Origin: Clostridia bacterium
GTDB lineage: Bacteria > Bacillota_A > Clostridia > Oscillospirales > CAG-272
Direction of reading: 5' to 3'
NCBI GenBank assembly: GCA_017407725.1
Contig: JAFQWB010000111.1
Span: 1 to 8,983, forward strand
Length of the DNA: 8,983 nucleotides
Below are positions 1 through 6,143 of this stretch, piece by piece. The position numbers and the translations under genes are program-made. Numbering within the stretch: the first letter of the stretch is position 1; each line of letters begins with the position of its first letter. Under the pieces are notes generated by a model that was given only the letters and a program-made list of their open reading frames with translations, did no database searches and was not told where the DNA came from.

Positions 1-132
1 CATATTGCAGGAAGCAGCGGAGACGAGGTAAAGAGAATGTCCGAATATATGTACGAAGAGGCACTTCTTTACAGTAAAGGCGAAAATACGCACTATTCGG
101 TAAGCCTTGAAATGCTTAAGACAATGGCGTGA
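1..132 (+). CDS. C-terminal end of a probable D-isomer-specific 2-hydroxyacid dehydrogenase (partial, 5' end outside window)
   Basis: Frame 1 is open from the first base to a TGA at 130-132, giving 43 residues that begin HIAGSSGDEVKRMSEYMYEE and end in LEMLKTMA. In NAD-dependent D-2-hydroxyacid dehydrogenases (the SerA/LdhA/GhrA fold) the catalytic histidine lies in a TPHIAG-type motif close to the C-terminus. It is followed by a helix with an R-M-x-E-Y-M pattern and a short tail, which matches what is seen here. The His at the first codon would be that catalytic residue. Substrate cannot be told from the tail. The gene reads in the same direction as the opp operon but is separated from it by 409 bp with a strong promoter, so it is probably not functionally linked. 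The assignment rests on a short tail; the reading frame itself is more certain than the family. Confidence 0.65.
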   Translation, partial: HIAGSSGDEVKRMSEYMYEEALLYSKGENTHYSVSLEMLKTMA

Positions 133-265
133 TATAGCTGTATTTTTCATCATATACTGTAAAAAAATGCATTTGTCGAATATTAAAAAATCACCAACAC
201 ATTGAACGTGTTAATTTTGGGTGCCTTAAAAAATTTCCTAAAAGCATTGAATCTCAAAAAAATAT

Positions 266-312
266 TCGGCAAAAAACATCTTGTCATACAAAAGAAATGA
301 TTTTCTTGCCGA
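266..312. repeat. Interrupted inverted repeat TCGGCAA...TTGCCGA
   Basis: TCGGCAA at 266-272 is the exact reverse complement of TTGCCGA at 306-312, with 33 bases between. The right arm can alternatively pair with AAGAAA at 292-297 through TTTCTT at 302-307. It ends about 37 bp upstream of the -35 element. It could be a spaced operator or the remains of a terminator. In DNA this AT-rich it may also be chance. Confidence 0.3.
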
Positions 313-329
313 CAAAATTAACAAAATTA
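312..329 (+). repeat. Tandem 9-bp direct repeat upstream of the opp promoter
   Basis: ACAAAATTA occurs twice back to back (312-320 and 321-329), ending 19 bp before the -35 hexamer. The position fits an UP element contacted by the RNA polymerase alpha subunit or a two-site operator. The sequence gives the repeat directly; any regulatory role is inference. Confidence 0.45.
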
Positions 330-348
330 ACAATCTTTTAAATTGATA

Positions 349-377
349 TTGAAAAAAGGAAAAAAGTGTGGTATAAT
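349..377 (+). promoter_or_regulatory. Sigma-A-type promoter of the opp operon
   Basis: TTGAAA (349-354) and a perfect TATAAT (372-377) are separated by exactly 17 bp. A TG dinucleotide at 369-370 adds an extended -10 element. Transcription would begin near 384, giving a leader of about 158 nt before the oppA ATG. The near-consensus match suggests strong expression, as expected for an abundant binding lipoprotein. A second TTGATA at 343-348 is too far (23 bp) from the -10 to be the better choice. Confidence 0.85.
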
Positions 378-528
378 ATACGGACAAATTGGTGAATTAT
401 ATTGCAAATGCGTGTATAGAAAGGTTTGCCGTTTGTTTTTTTATTCGATTGTTACGACAGGTCATGGGCGTAGCGAATACGCTGTGCTGAATCACTTGTG
501 TACCAATAAATTTTCATTATAATTTTAT

Positions 529-533
529 GGAGG
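529..533 (+). promoter_or_regulatory. Ribosome binding site that fixes the oppA start
   Basis: GGAGG lies 8 bp before the ATG at 542. The upstream in-frame ATG at 527 overlaps this Shine-Dalgarno sequence and has no site of its own. Starting at 542 also gives a canonical lipoprotein signal beginning MKRIVAILL, whereas 527 would add an acidic MEEFT prefix in front of the basic residues. Confidence 0.85.
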
Positions 534-541
534 AATTTACC

Positions 542-2830
542 ATGAAGAGAATAGTAGCAATACTTCTCGTAGCTGTTATGCTTCTTTCTGTTGTTGCGTG
601 CTCCAAGAAGACACCCACAACAACTGCAGGCACAACAACCGGTGGCAATAGCGCTGTTGTTACTCCCGGTACAGATTACTATGTAATCGAGCTCAAGAAT
701 TTTGAGGATTATGCAGACAAGGAAATTGCAAATCTTTCTAACCTTACTGTTGGTAAGGAATACGGCGCAGACAAGGATTACATTTCCGTATACGAAAAGT
801 TCGGAAGTGATATCAAGATCACTGATGTAATCGAAGACAAGGAAACAGGAACAGCATACATTGAAAAGGACGGCAAGCTCTACACACTCGGCCTTGACTT
901 CCTTACAATGGCAATGGTTTACAACGTAGCAGTTCCCGCAGAGCTCGACGGCTGCACAGCTGACGATGTTTATGCTACGTGGTGGAGACTCTACATCCAG
1001 AGATGGAATGCGCTCCTTCCCGAGATTCCGCTTTACTCCAATGAGTATTACGATCTCTACAATTCTAAGATCACAGGCGTTCAGGAGAACCCCACAAACC
1101 CCTATTGGGGCGTTGCTAACGCTCTTATTGACTGGACTTCCACAAAGGCTGACAAGTCTTTCATAATCGGTAACTCTACCGACCTTTCCGGTAAGTTCAG
1201 ATATGCTGCATTCGGTTCTACATCTCCCGGTGCTGCTGATAACGACGTTGCTACCCTTACACAGGGTCTTGAGACAGTTACAACAAACAAAGAAGGTGGC
1301 TACGTATGGAATGATACAGTAGTTGCTTCTCAAAAGGAAACAGAGAATGCAGACGGATCCAAGACCTTTGAGATCACCATCAAGGAAGGTCTTAAGTTCT
1401 CCGACGGTTCTGCAATTACCGCAAAGAACTACGTTATCACATCACTCGTATTCTCCACACCCGTTGCAGCTCAGGCAGCAGGTAAGGACCATCAGTCTGC
1501 TATGACTATTGTTGGTTACGACACATTCAAGAACTACACAGGCGTAGAGGCTGAAGGCGCTACAAAGTACCTCTCCGGTCTCCGTCTCCTCGGCGATTAC
1601 ACATTCTCTGTAACTATCGCTGCAGATTATCTCCCCTACTTCTATGATATCGGTTACGCTTCCTTCTCACCCAGCTATACCAAGCTTTGGCTCGGCAATG
1701 CTGACGTTAAGGATGACGGAAACGGATGCTACATTACAGAAGATTTCTTCGCAAAGAACGGCGAGGACTATACAATGGCAGCACACGTTAAGGCTTCCGC
1801 TCTTAACACAGATACAACATATCCCTACTCCGGCGCATACGTTGTAGAAAGCTATGATGCTTCCACAAAGACAGCAACACTTAAGGTAAACACATATTTC
1901 GCAGGTAACTACGAAGGAACAAAGCCCGCAATCGAGAAGATCATCTACAAGAAGATCATCACAACAACTCAGCTTGAAGATGCTAAGGCAGGAAACCTCG
2001 ACTTTATCGCAGGTATCACAGGCGGAGACGAGACAAACGAAGCACTTACATTTATCGAAGAGTCCAACGGCGGATTTGCATGCATCCACTACGGCCGCGC
2101 AGGATACGGAAAGCTTGGTTTCAGAGCTGACTTCGGTCCCGTACAGTTCACAGAGGTTCGTCAGGCTATCGCTTACTGTATGGACAGAGCTACCTTCGCT
2201 AAGGACTTCACAGGCGGCTTCGGCGGCGTTGTTGACGGACCTTACTATAAGGGCTCATGGATGTACAAGCACGCAATGGCACAGGGTATGCAGCTTGATG
2301 CATATGCTACATCACTCGATGCAGCAATCAAGGCTCTTGAAGACGGCGGCTGGGTATATGCAGCTGACGGAAGTGCATACACATCCGGTGTACGTTACAA
2401 GAAAATAGCAGATGCAGAAATGCAGGATAGCGACAAGACATTCCAGTCCAAAGACGGAGCATACAAGACAGTTAAGGTCGGCGAATACTGGTATATGCCT
2501 CTCGTAATCAACTGGTACGGCACATCTGATAACCCCTTCACAGATCTCCTTGTAACAGGATTCATGGAGAATGATAACATTGCAGCTGCAGGTATGGTAG
2601 TTCAGAACACAATCGGTGAGTTCAACCCCATGCTTGACGAGCTTTACCAGATGCCCGTTTACGGTTACTATGCAGGTACACCTCTTTACGGCGCATTCAA
2701 CTTCGCTACAGGATTCAACAGCGCAGTTTACGATTTCTCATGGAACATGACAATCGATCCTTCAATGTATGATAACTACTCATACTTCTATCTTAAGGAT
2801 GCTGCTGATTTCTATTGGAATGCAAAGTAA
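542..2830 (+). CDS. oppA: Peptide ABC transporter substrate-binding lipoprotein (SBP_bac_5 family), apparently circularly permuted
   Basis: This 762-residue protein is the probable extracytoplasmic peptide receptor of the transporter. Residues 1-20 form a lipoprotein signal (two basic residues, a hydrophobic core, lipobox VVAC with Cys20). A Thr/Gly-rich linker follows at about 23-43. SBP_bac_5 hallmarks are visible: an N-lobe-like start IIGNSTDLSGKF at 208-219, the family signature around GLKFSDGSAITAKNYV (283-298), and VRQAIAYCMDRATF (539-552). The odd part is residues 138-198. There WWRLYIQRWNALLPEIPLYS and the following YYDLYN resemble the segment that normally ends clostridial members of this family. 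The protein's own C-terminus stops at YWNAK without such a segment. This suggests circular permutation, or duplication with loss. The length exceeds the usual 500-600 residues. Lys codons are mostly AAG and Leu mostly CTT/CTC by eye, as in highly expressed genes. The family call is firm, but the exact substrate is not known. Confidence 0.9.
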   Translation: MKRIVAILLVAVMLLSVVACSKKTPTTTAGTTTGGNSAVVTPGTDYYVIELKNFEDYADKEIANLSNLTVGKEYGADKDYISVYEKFGSDIKITDVIEDKETGTAYIEKDGKLYTLGLDFLTMAMVYNVAVPAELDGCTADDVYATWWRLYIQRWNALLPEIPLYSNEYYDLYNSKITGVQENPTNPYWGVANALIDWTSTKADKSFIIGNSTDLSGKFRYAAFGSTSPGAADNDVATLTQGLETVTTNKEGGYVWNDTVVASQKETENADGSKTFEITIKEGLKFSDGSAITAKNYVITSLVFSTPVAAQAAGKDHQSAMTIVGYDTFKNYTGVEAEGATKYLSGLRLLGDYTFSVTIAADYLPYFYDIGYASFSPSYTKLWLGNADVKDDGNGCYITEDFFAKNGEDYTMAAHVKASALNTDTTYPYSGAYVVESYDASTKTATLKVNTYFAGNYEGTKPAIEKIIYKKIITTTQLEDAKAGNLDFIAGITGGDETNEALTFIEESNGGFACIHYGRAGYGKLGFRADFGPVQFTEVRQAIAYCMDRATFAKDFTGGFGGVVDGPYYKGSWMYKHAMAQGMQLDAYATSLDAAIKALEDGGWVYAADGSAYTSGVRYKKIADAEMQDSDKTFQSKDGAYKTVKVGEYWYMPLVINWYGTSDNPFTDLLVTGFMENDNIAAAGMVVQNTIGEFNPMLDELYQMPVYGYYAGTPLYGAFNFATGFNSAVYDFSWNMTIDPSMYDNYSYFYLKDAADFYWNAK

Positions 2831-2862
2831 TTCATAAAGAAGCAAGATTATCTTAAATACTT

Positions 2863-2888
2863 CGCAGAGGTGGGAGACCACCTCTGCG
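2863..2888 (+). promoter_or_regulatory. Strong 11-bp stem-loop after oppA
   Basis: CGCAGAGGTGG (2863-2873) pairs perfectly with CCACCTCTGCG (2878-2888) around a GAGA loop, a GNRA-type tetraloop. No T-run follows, so it is not a standard intrinsic terminator. Its place 32 bp after the oppA stop fits an RNA-stabilising hairpin that protects the 3' end of the oppA transcript. This arrangement is well known downstream of binding-protein genes in ABC operons. The structure is seen directly; the function is inferred. Confidence 0.75.
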
Positions 2889-2909
2889 ATGTAGTCTTTA
2901 TCACACTTA

Positions 2910-2939
2910 TCGTCGCCTTATGCTCGGCGGCGAATTTTT
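2910..2939 (+). terminator. Probable intrinsic (possibly partial) terminator between oppA and oppB
   Basis: TCGTCGCC (2910-2917) pairs with GGCGGCGA (2926-2933), one G-U pair included, around an 8-base loop. It is followed by ATTTTT (2934-2939). This is the best terminator shape in the window. The T-run is short and no good promoter for oppB is evident downstream. Partial read-through is therefore likely, which would lower oppBCDF relative to oppA. Confidence 0.6.
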
Positions 2940-3002
2940 GGTATATAAGAGCATTGCGCAATTATGCATTTTTATAAATAAATACTAATTATCCGATAAA
3001 AT

Positions 3003-3023
3003 ACGAAAGCAAATGGCTTTCGT
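3003..3023 (+). promoter_or_regulatory. Stem-loop in the oppB leader
   Basis: ACGAAAGC (3003-3010) pairs perfectly with GCTTTCGT (3016-3023) around AAATG. A self-complementary GCGTCGACGC follows at 3024-3033 and then a run of seven A at 3039-3045. It may be an RNA processing or stability element. No function can be assigned from the sequence. Confidence 0.45.
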
Positions 3024-3051
3024 GCGTCGACGCGGCGCAAAAAAATAATCC

Positions 3052-3074
3052 CCGTCAACATGACGGAGCAAGGA
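3052..3074 (+). promoter_or_regulatory. Small hairpin next to the oppB ribosome binding site
   Basis: CCGTCA (3052-3057) and TGACGG (3061-3066) form a 6-bp stem with an ACA loop. It ends 3 bp before the Shine-Dalgarno AAGGA (3070-3074), which lies 7 bp before the oppB ATG at 3082. The hairpin could tune oppB translation or simply keep the site open. The pairing is clear; a regulatory role is speculative. Confidence 0.4.
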
Positions 3075-3081
3075 CACTGAA

Positions 3082-4125
3082 ATGGGAAAATATATACTGA
3101 AAAGATGCGGCTATATGTTACTCGTACTCGTCATATTGTCGTTTCTGATGTTTATGATATATAATCTTATGCCTAATAACCGTGCGTATACAGATGCGAA
3201 AACGTACATTACAGAGCATAAAAAGGAGATCAAGCCGGAGGATCTTGACAGGATATTCGATGAGAAATATCTTGAATATCAGAGAGCCTACGGTACAGAT
3301 ACCAATAATAAAATCGTGAGATATCTGCGCTGGATAGGCGTATATCCGTTATACGACGGATCGTACGACGGACTTTTACAGGGCAATTTCGGATATTCCT
3401 ATGAGTACAGGGACGACGTTATCAACGTCGTCAAAGAACCGATGAAAAACACTATATTTATGAATGTTTTTGCAACAATTCTTGCGCTTGCTATTACTAT
3501 ACCGCTCGGTATCAGATGTGCGGTCAAGCGCGGAAAGGCGCTTGATAGAGTATCGGGAGTCGTATCGATTCTAGGATATTCACTTCCCACCTTCCTTATT
3601 GCAATTGTATTCGTATGGCTCTTCTGCTCAATTCTCGGAATCTTCCCACCATCGGGAATGGAAACACCGGGAAGCGATTTTACGGGCTTCAGATGGTTCC
3701 TCGACAGAATGTATTATATGGCACTTCCGCTTATCGTAATGACCTTCTGCTCGCTCGGAAGTATGACGAGATACGTACGTGCGTCTATGATAGAGGCACT
3801 CTCAATGGATTGCGTAAGAACCGCAAGAGCAAAGGGACTCAGAGAAAAAATAGTTATTTATTCACACGCGTGGAAAAATGCGCTTATTCCCGTAGTAACC
3901 CTCGTTGTCGGATGGTTCCTCGGAATTTTCTCGGGCTCTCTTGTAATCGAGCAGATGTTTGCCATCAATGGAATGGGATACGTTATGTTCGGATCTCTTA
4001 AGACAGCCGACTTTGACGTAGTAATGCTTCTCAACCTCTTCTACGTAGCTCTCGCACTTTTTGGAAACCTTTTAATCGATATAATCTACGGTCTTGTTGA
4101 CCCGAGAGTAAGAGTAAATAAGTAA
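3082..4125 (+). CDS. oppB: Oligopeptide ABC transporter permease OppB
   Basis: This 347-residue integral membrane protein is one half of the translocation channel. About six membrane segments are visible, near residues 9-29, 123-145, 157-187, 211-226, 268-288 and 312-336. The BPD_transp_1 EAA loop, which docks onto the ATPase, is at about 238-270 (EALSMDCVRTARAKG followed by KNALIPV). The family marks EQMFAINGMG (290-299) and VDPRVR (339-344) are present. The first extracytoplasmic loop (about 30-122) contains the usual GNFGYS motif (101-106) and is somewhat long and charged. Opp/Dpp B subunits are typically 305-340 residues, so the length is near normal. The gene follows oppA after a hairpin-rich 251-bp gap and precedes oppC by 14 bp. 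DppB is the main alternative name; peptide specificity cannot be read from the sequence. Confidence 0.93.
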   Translation: MGKYILKRCGYMLLVLVILSFLMFMIYNLMPNNRAYTDAKTYITEHKKEIKPEDLDRIFDEKYLEYQRAYGTDTNNKIVRYLRWIGVYPLYDGSYDGLLQGNFGYSYEYRDDVINVVKEPMKNTIFMNVFATILALAITIPLGIRCAVKRGKALDRVSGVVSILGYSLPTFLIAIVFVWLFCSILGIFPPSGMETPGSDFTGFRWFLDRMYYMALPLIVMTFCSLGSMTRYVRASMIEALSMDCVRTARAKGLREKIVIYSHAWKNALIPVVTLVVGWFLGIFSGSLVIEQMFAINGMGYVMFGSLKTADFDVVMLLNLFYVALALFGNLLIDIIYGLVDPRVRVNK

Positions 4126-4139
4126 TCGGGAGGAACAAA

Positions 4140-6131
4140 ATGAAAAAAGAAAAGAAAAATTCCTCCGGATTATTCGGATGTGTTGGAAATTGGTTCTCCA
4201 GAATGTTTTTCGGCGCAAGCAAGAGGTATGCAGAGGAAATAGAAAACAAAAGTGACGAAGATAAGTCAAAACTTATCGACGTTGAAGAAATAATCAGCCC
4301 CGGAAAGCAGGTTTTCAAGCGCTTCTGCCAGAGAAAAATGGCAATCTTTGCGGTGTTTGTGGTAATTGCGATGTTCCTTACAGTATTTATCGCACCCTGC
4401 TTCATGCCCAATTACAGTGACACTTATACAGAAACAACACAGCAGAATATTCCTCCTACAATGAGCTTTCTTTCTGTTCCCAGGGGACTCAGAAACGATA
4501 TAAAGATGATCGACACCTACGGAACGTTCACGGTTGGACTTTCGAATGCAGGTAAAGTATATGTCTGGGGTCACACCAAGCTTGGAACAACGGGAATAGA
4601 CATATCTGACATACCCGATGCCGTAAAGAATGCCAAGATTGAGTTCGTTGCTGCAGGATATGACCATATCGTTGCTATAGATTCCACCGGTAAGGTACAC
4701 GCGTGGGGTAACAACAGACTTGGTCAGTACGGATACTTCGATCCTTCAAATCCTCAGAACAGCAACATTATGACGATGCCTTACGCACTTGCAACGGGCG
4801 GAAGACTTGATATATCACAGGTAAAAAAGCTTGATTGCGGATATCAGGCAACCGTAATTCTTATGAATGATGGAAGTTACTTTATCTGGGGTAATAAGAA
4901 TGCATACGGAAATCTTGAGCGCTTTGTTGGAGGCAAGAAATTCGTTGACATTTCCTTTACTCTCAATAACGTTGTTGCAATAGATGCAAGCTCTCCTAAC
5001 TACGTGTACACCGCAATGAAGGGTGTTTACGGACTTGTACGAGATAACCTTACAACAGCAAAGGGCGTTGATATCAAGGAATATATCGCAGATCGCTCGA
5101 TAGTTTCTCTTTCAACCACAAACAATATGGTATGCCTCATTCTCTCCGACGGATCGGTGTGCTTTGCGGGCGATATCGTGGCGGGATATTCGGGACTTCC
5201 CACACTTGAAGAGGGAGAAACTGTAATACAGGCTGAGGGCGGAATCTATCACTTTACATTTCTTACAAGCGAAGGAAACGTTTATTCTATAGGAAGCAAT
5301 AAGCTTAATCAGTGTAAGGTTCCCGCAAAGGCAAGTAACGGAAAGGTAACAAAGATATTTGCAGGCTCGCTTCAGAGCTATGCTGTAGACGAGGACTCGG
5401 ATCTTGTTGCTAAATGGGGTCTTAAAGGCTATATTTTCGGAACAGATAAGACGGGAGCTCCCATATTTGAGAGAGTTATCAACGGCGGTAAAATGACAAT
5501 GACAGTCGGTGCCGTTGCCGTTATTATTTCATCTATAATCGGTATTCTCGTAGGATGTATATCGGGTTATTTCGGTGGAAAGGTCGATATAATTTTGATG
5601 AGAGTGACCGAGATATTCTCGGCAATACCGTTCTTACCCTTTGCGCTTATCCTTTCGGCGCTTATGGGACGTATGACAATTTCCGAGACAATGAGAATAT
5701 TTATTATAATGTGTATTCTCGGTGTACTCTCGTGGACAGGACTTGCCCGTCTTGTAAGAGGACAGGTTCTCGTTGCAAGAGAAAACGAATACGTTATGGC
5801 TGCAAAGGCTATGGGTGTTAAGGAAAGCAGAATTGCCTTCAAGCATATTCTTCCTAACGTAATCAGCGTAATCGTAGTTACACTTACACTCGACTTTGCA
5901 GGATGTATGCTTACAGAGTCATCCCTTTCCTACCTTGGTTTCGGAGTACAGTATCCGAGACCTACGTGGGGTAATATGCTCAACGCGGCAAGCAACTCTA
6001 TCACTATTAAGAATTTCTGGTGGCAGTGGGTATTCCCTGCGCTCTTCCTTGCTGTTACAACAATTTGTATAAACATCATCGGAGATACCATAAGAGATGC
6101 TATCGACCCCAAGTCGAATTCCGAAAGATAA
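4140..6131 (+). CDS. oppC: Oligopeptide ABC transporter permease OppC carrying an extracytoplasmic RCC1-like beta-propeller
   Basis: This is the second channel subunit, 663 residues against about 300 for ordinary OppC. The start is set by GGGAGG (4128-4133) 6 bp before the ATG. Residues 1-65 are a charged cytoplasmic extension, longer than usual. TM1 is at about 67-88. A large insert at about 112-428 contains seven RCC1-like repeats. The normal OppC sequence resumes at FGTDKTG (433-439), and the remaining membrane segments lie near 450-477, 491-509, 517-535, 571-590 and 627-650. The EAA loop is clear at 546-573 (VAAKAMG-like core YVMAAKAMGV, then HILPN). SYLGFG (597-602) and GDTIRDAIDP (648-657) are also family marks. 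The usual GTDxxGRD motif reads G-A-P at 439-441 instead of GRD. By topology the propeller would face outward, beside the OppA docking surface. The reading frame is unbroken throughout, and the gene sits between oppB and oppD with short gaps. The permease call is very secure; the propeller's function is unknown. Confidence 0.93.
   Translation: MKKEKKNSSGLFGCVGNWFSRMFFGASKRYAEEIENKSDEDKSKLIDVEEIISPGKQVFKRFCQRKMAIFAVFVVIAMFLTVFIAPCFMPNYSDTYTETTQQNIPPTMSFLSVPRGLRNDIKMIDTYGTFTVGLSNAGKVYVWGHTKLGTTGIDISDIPDAVKNAKIEFVAAGYDHIVAIDSTGKVHAWGNNRLGQYGYFDPSNPQNSNIMTMPYALATGGRLDISQVKKLDCGYQATVILMNDGSYFIWGNKNAYGNLERFVGGKKFVDISFTLNNVVAIDASSPNYVYTAMKGVYGLVRDNLTTAKGVDIKEYIADRSIVSLSTTNNMVCLILSDGSVCFAGDIVAGYSGLPTLEEGETVIQAEGGIYHFTFLTSEGNVYSIGSNKLNQCKVPAKASNGKVTKIFAGSLQSYAVDEDSDLVAKWGLKGYIFGTDKTGAPIFERVINGGKMTMTVGAVAVIISSIIGILVGCISGYFGGKVDIILMRVTEIFSAIPFLPFALILSALMGRMTISETMRIFIIMCILGVLSWTGLARLVRGQVLVARENEYVMAAKAMGVKESRIAFKHILPNVISVIVVTLTLDFAGCMLTESSLSYLGFGVQYPRPTWGNMLNAASNSITIKNFWWQWVFPALFLAVTTICINIIGDTIRDAIDPKSNSER
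4497..5423 (+). other. RCC1-like seven-repeat domain inserted in OppC (residues about 120-428)
   Basis: Seven repeats of the form hydrophobic strand, x-x-(D/E)G-x-(V)(Y/H)-x-(W)G can be read. They centre on residues 128-152 (GKVYVWGHTKLG), 175-198 (GKVHAWGNNRLGQYG), 236-258 (GSYFIWGNKNAYG), 277-298 (degenerate, NYVYTAMKG), 329-350 (GSVCFAGDIVAG), 370-392 (GNVYSIGSNKLNQ) and 411-434 (DLVAKWG). Spacing is about 41-61 residues. RCC1 proteins form seven-bladed propellers with repeats of about 50-60 residues, so the count fits one complete propeller. Such propellers usually bind proteins. The last blade runs straight into the GTD motif of OppC, so the domain is embedded in the permease and not fused at an end. 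The repeats are visible directly; the fold and binding role are inferred. Confidence 0.85.
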
Positions 6132-6143
6132 GGAGGGTGAAAG

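Larger units (their letters stand above)
133..541 (+). other. AT-rich intergenic region and opp leader
   Basis: No convincing gene lies in these 409 bases on either strand. The upstream half is very AT-rich and contains a weak 5-bp hairpin (AACAC 196-200 with GTGTT 208-212, followed by AATTTT). This is the only candidate terminator I see for the upstream gene, and it is poor. The second part holds tandem repeats, the opp promoter and a leader of about 158 nt before the oppA ATG. The leader contains a GCAAA/TTTGC pairing (404-408 with 425-429) followed by a T-rich run at 431-442. It also has a small GCGTA/TACGC hairpin (468-472 with 478-482). I recognise no known riboswitch or T-box. Confidence 0.6.

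Noticed and set aside
165..174. Palindrome AAATGCATTT
   Set aside because: It is a ten-base palindrome in very AT-rich DNA, isolated and not near a promoter element; chance is the simplest explanation.
464..490. Possible 8-residue leader peptide upstream of oppA
   Set aside because: There is no convincing Shine-Dalgarno before its ATG, and the codons show no run of one amino acid as in attenuator peptides. A three-codon frame at 408-419 was dismissed for the same reason.
527..541. ATG at 527 as the oppA start
   Set aside because: It overlaps the Shine-Dalgarno of the ATG at 542 and would put acidic residues ahead of the lipoprotein signal.
452..1333. Long antisense open frame of 293 codons on the minus strand
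   Set aside because: It overlaps the 5' part of oppA entirely, its translation is Cys-rich and shows no family motif, and it has no good ribosome binding site. It is a shadow of the strongly codon-biased oppA.
2950..3002. Possible separate promoter for oppB (TATAAA 2973-2978, TACTAA 2983-2988 or TAAAAT 2997-3002 as -10)
   Set aside because: None has a -35 element at proper spacing. TTGCGC at 2954-2959 is only 13 bp from TATAAA. The region is AT-rich, so such hexamers are expected by chance.
4140..6131. OppC with RCC1 repeats as an assembly chimera or two fused genes
   Set aside because: The frame is continuous, TM1 lies before and the other membrane segments after the repeats, and the insert sits exactly in one loop. 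Codon use is alike on both sides. A random join would not be expected to do this.
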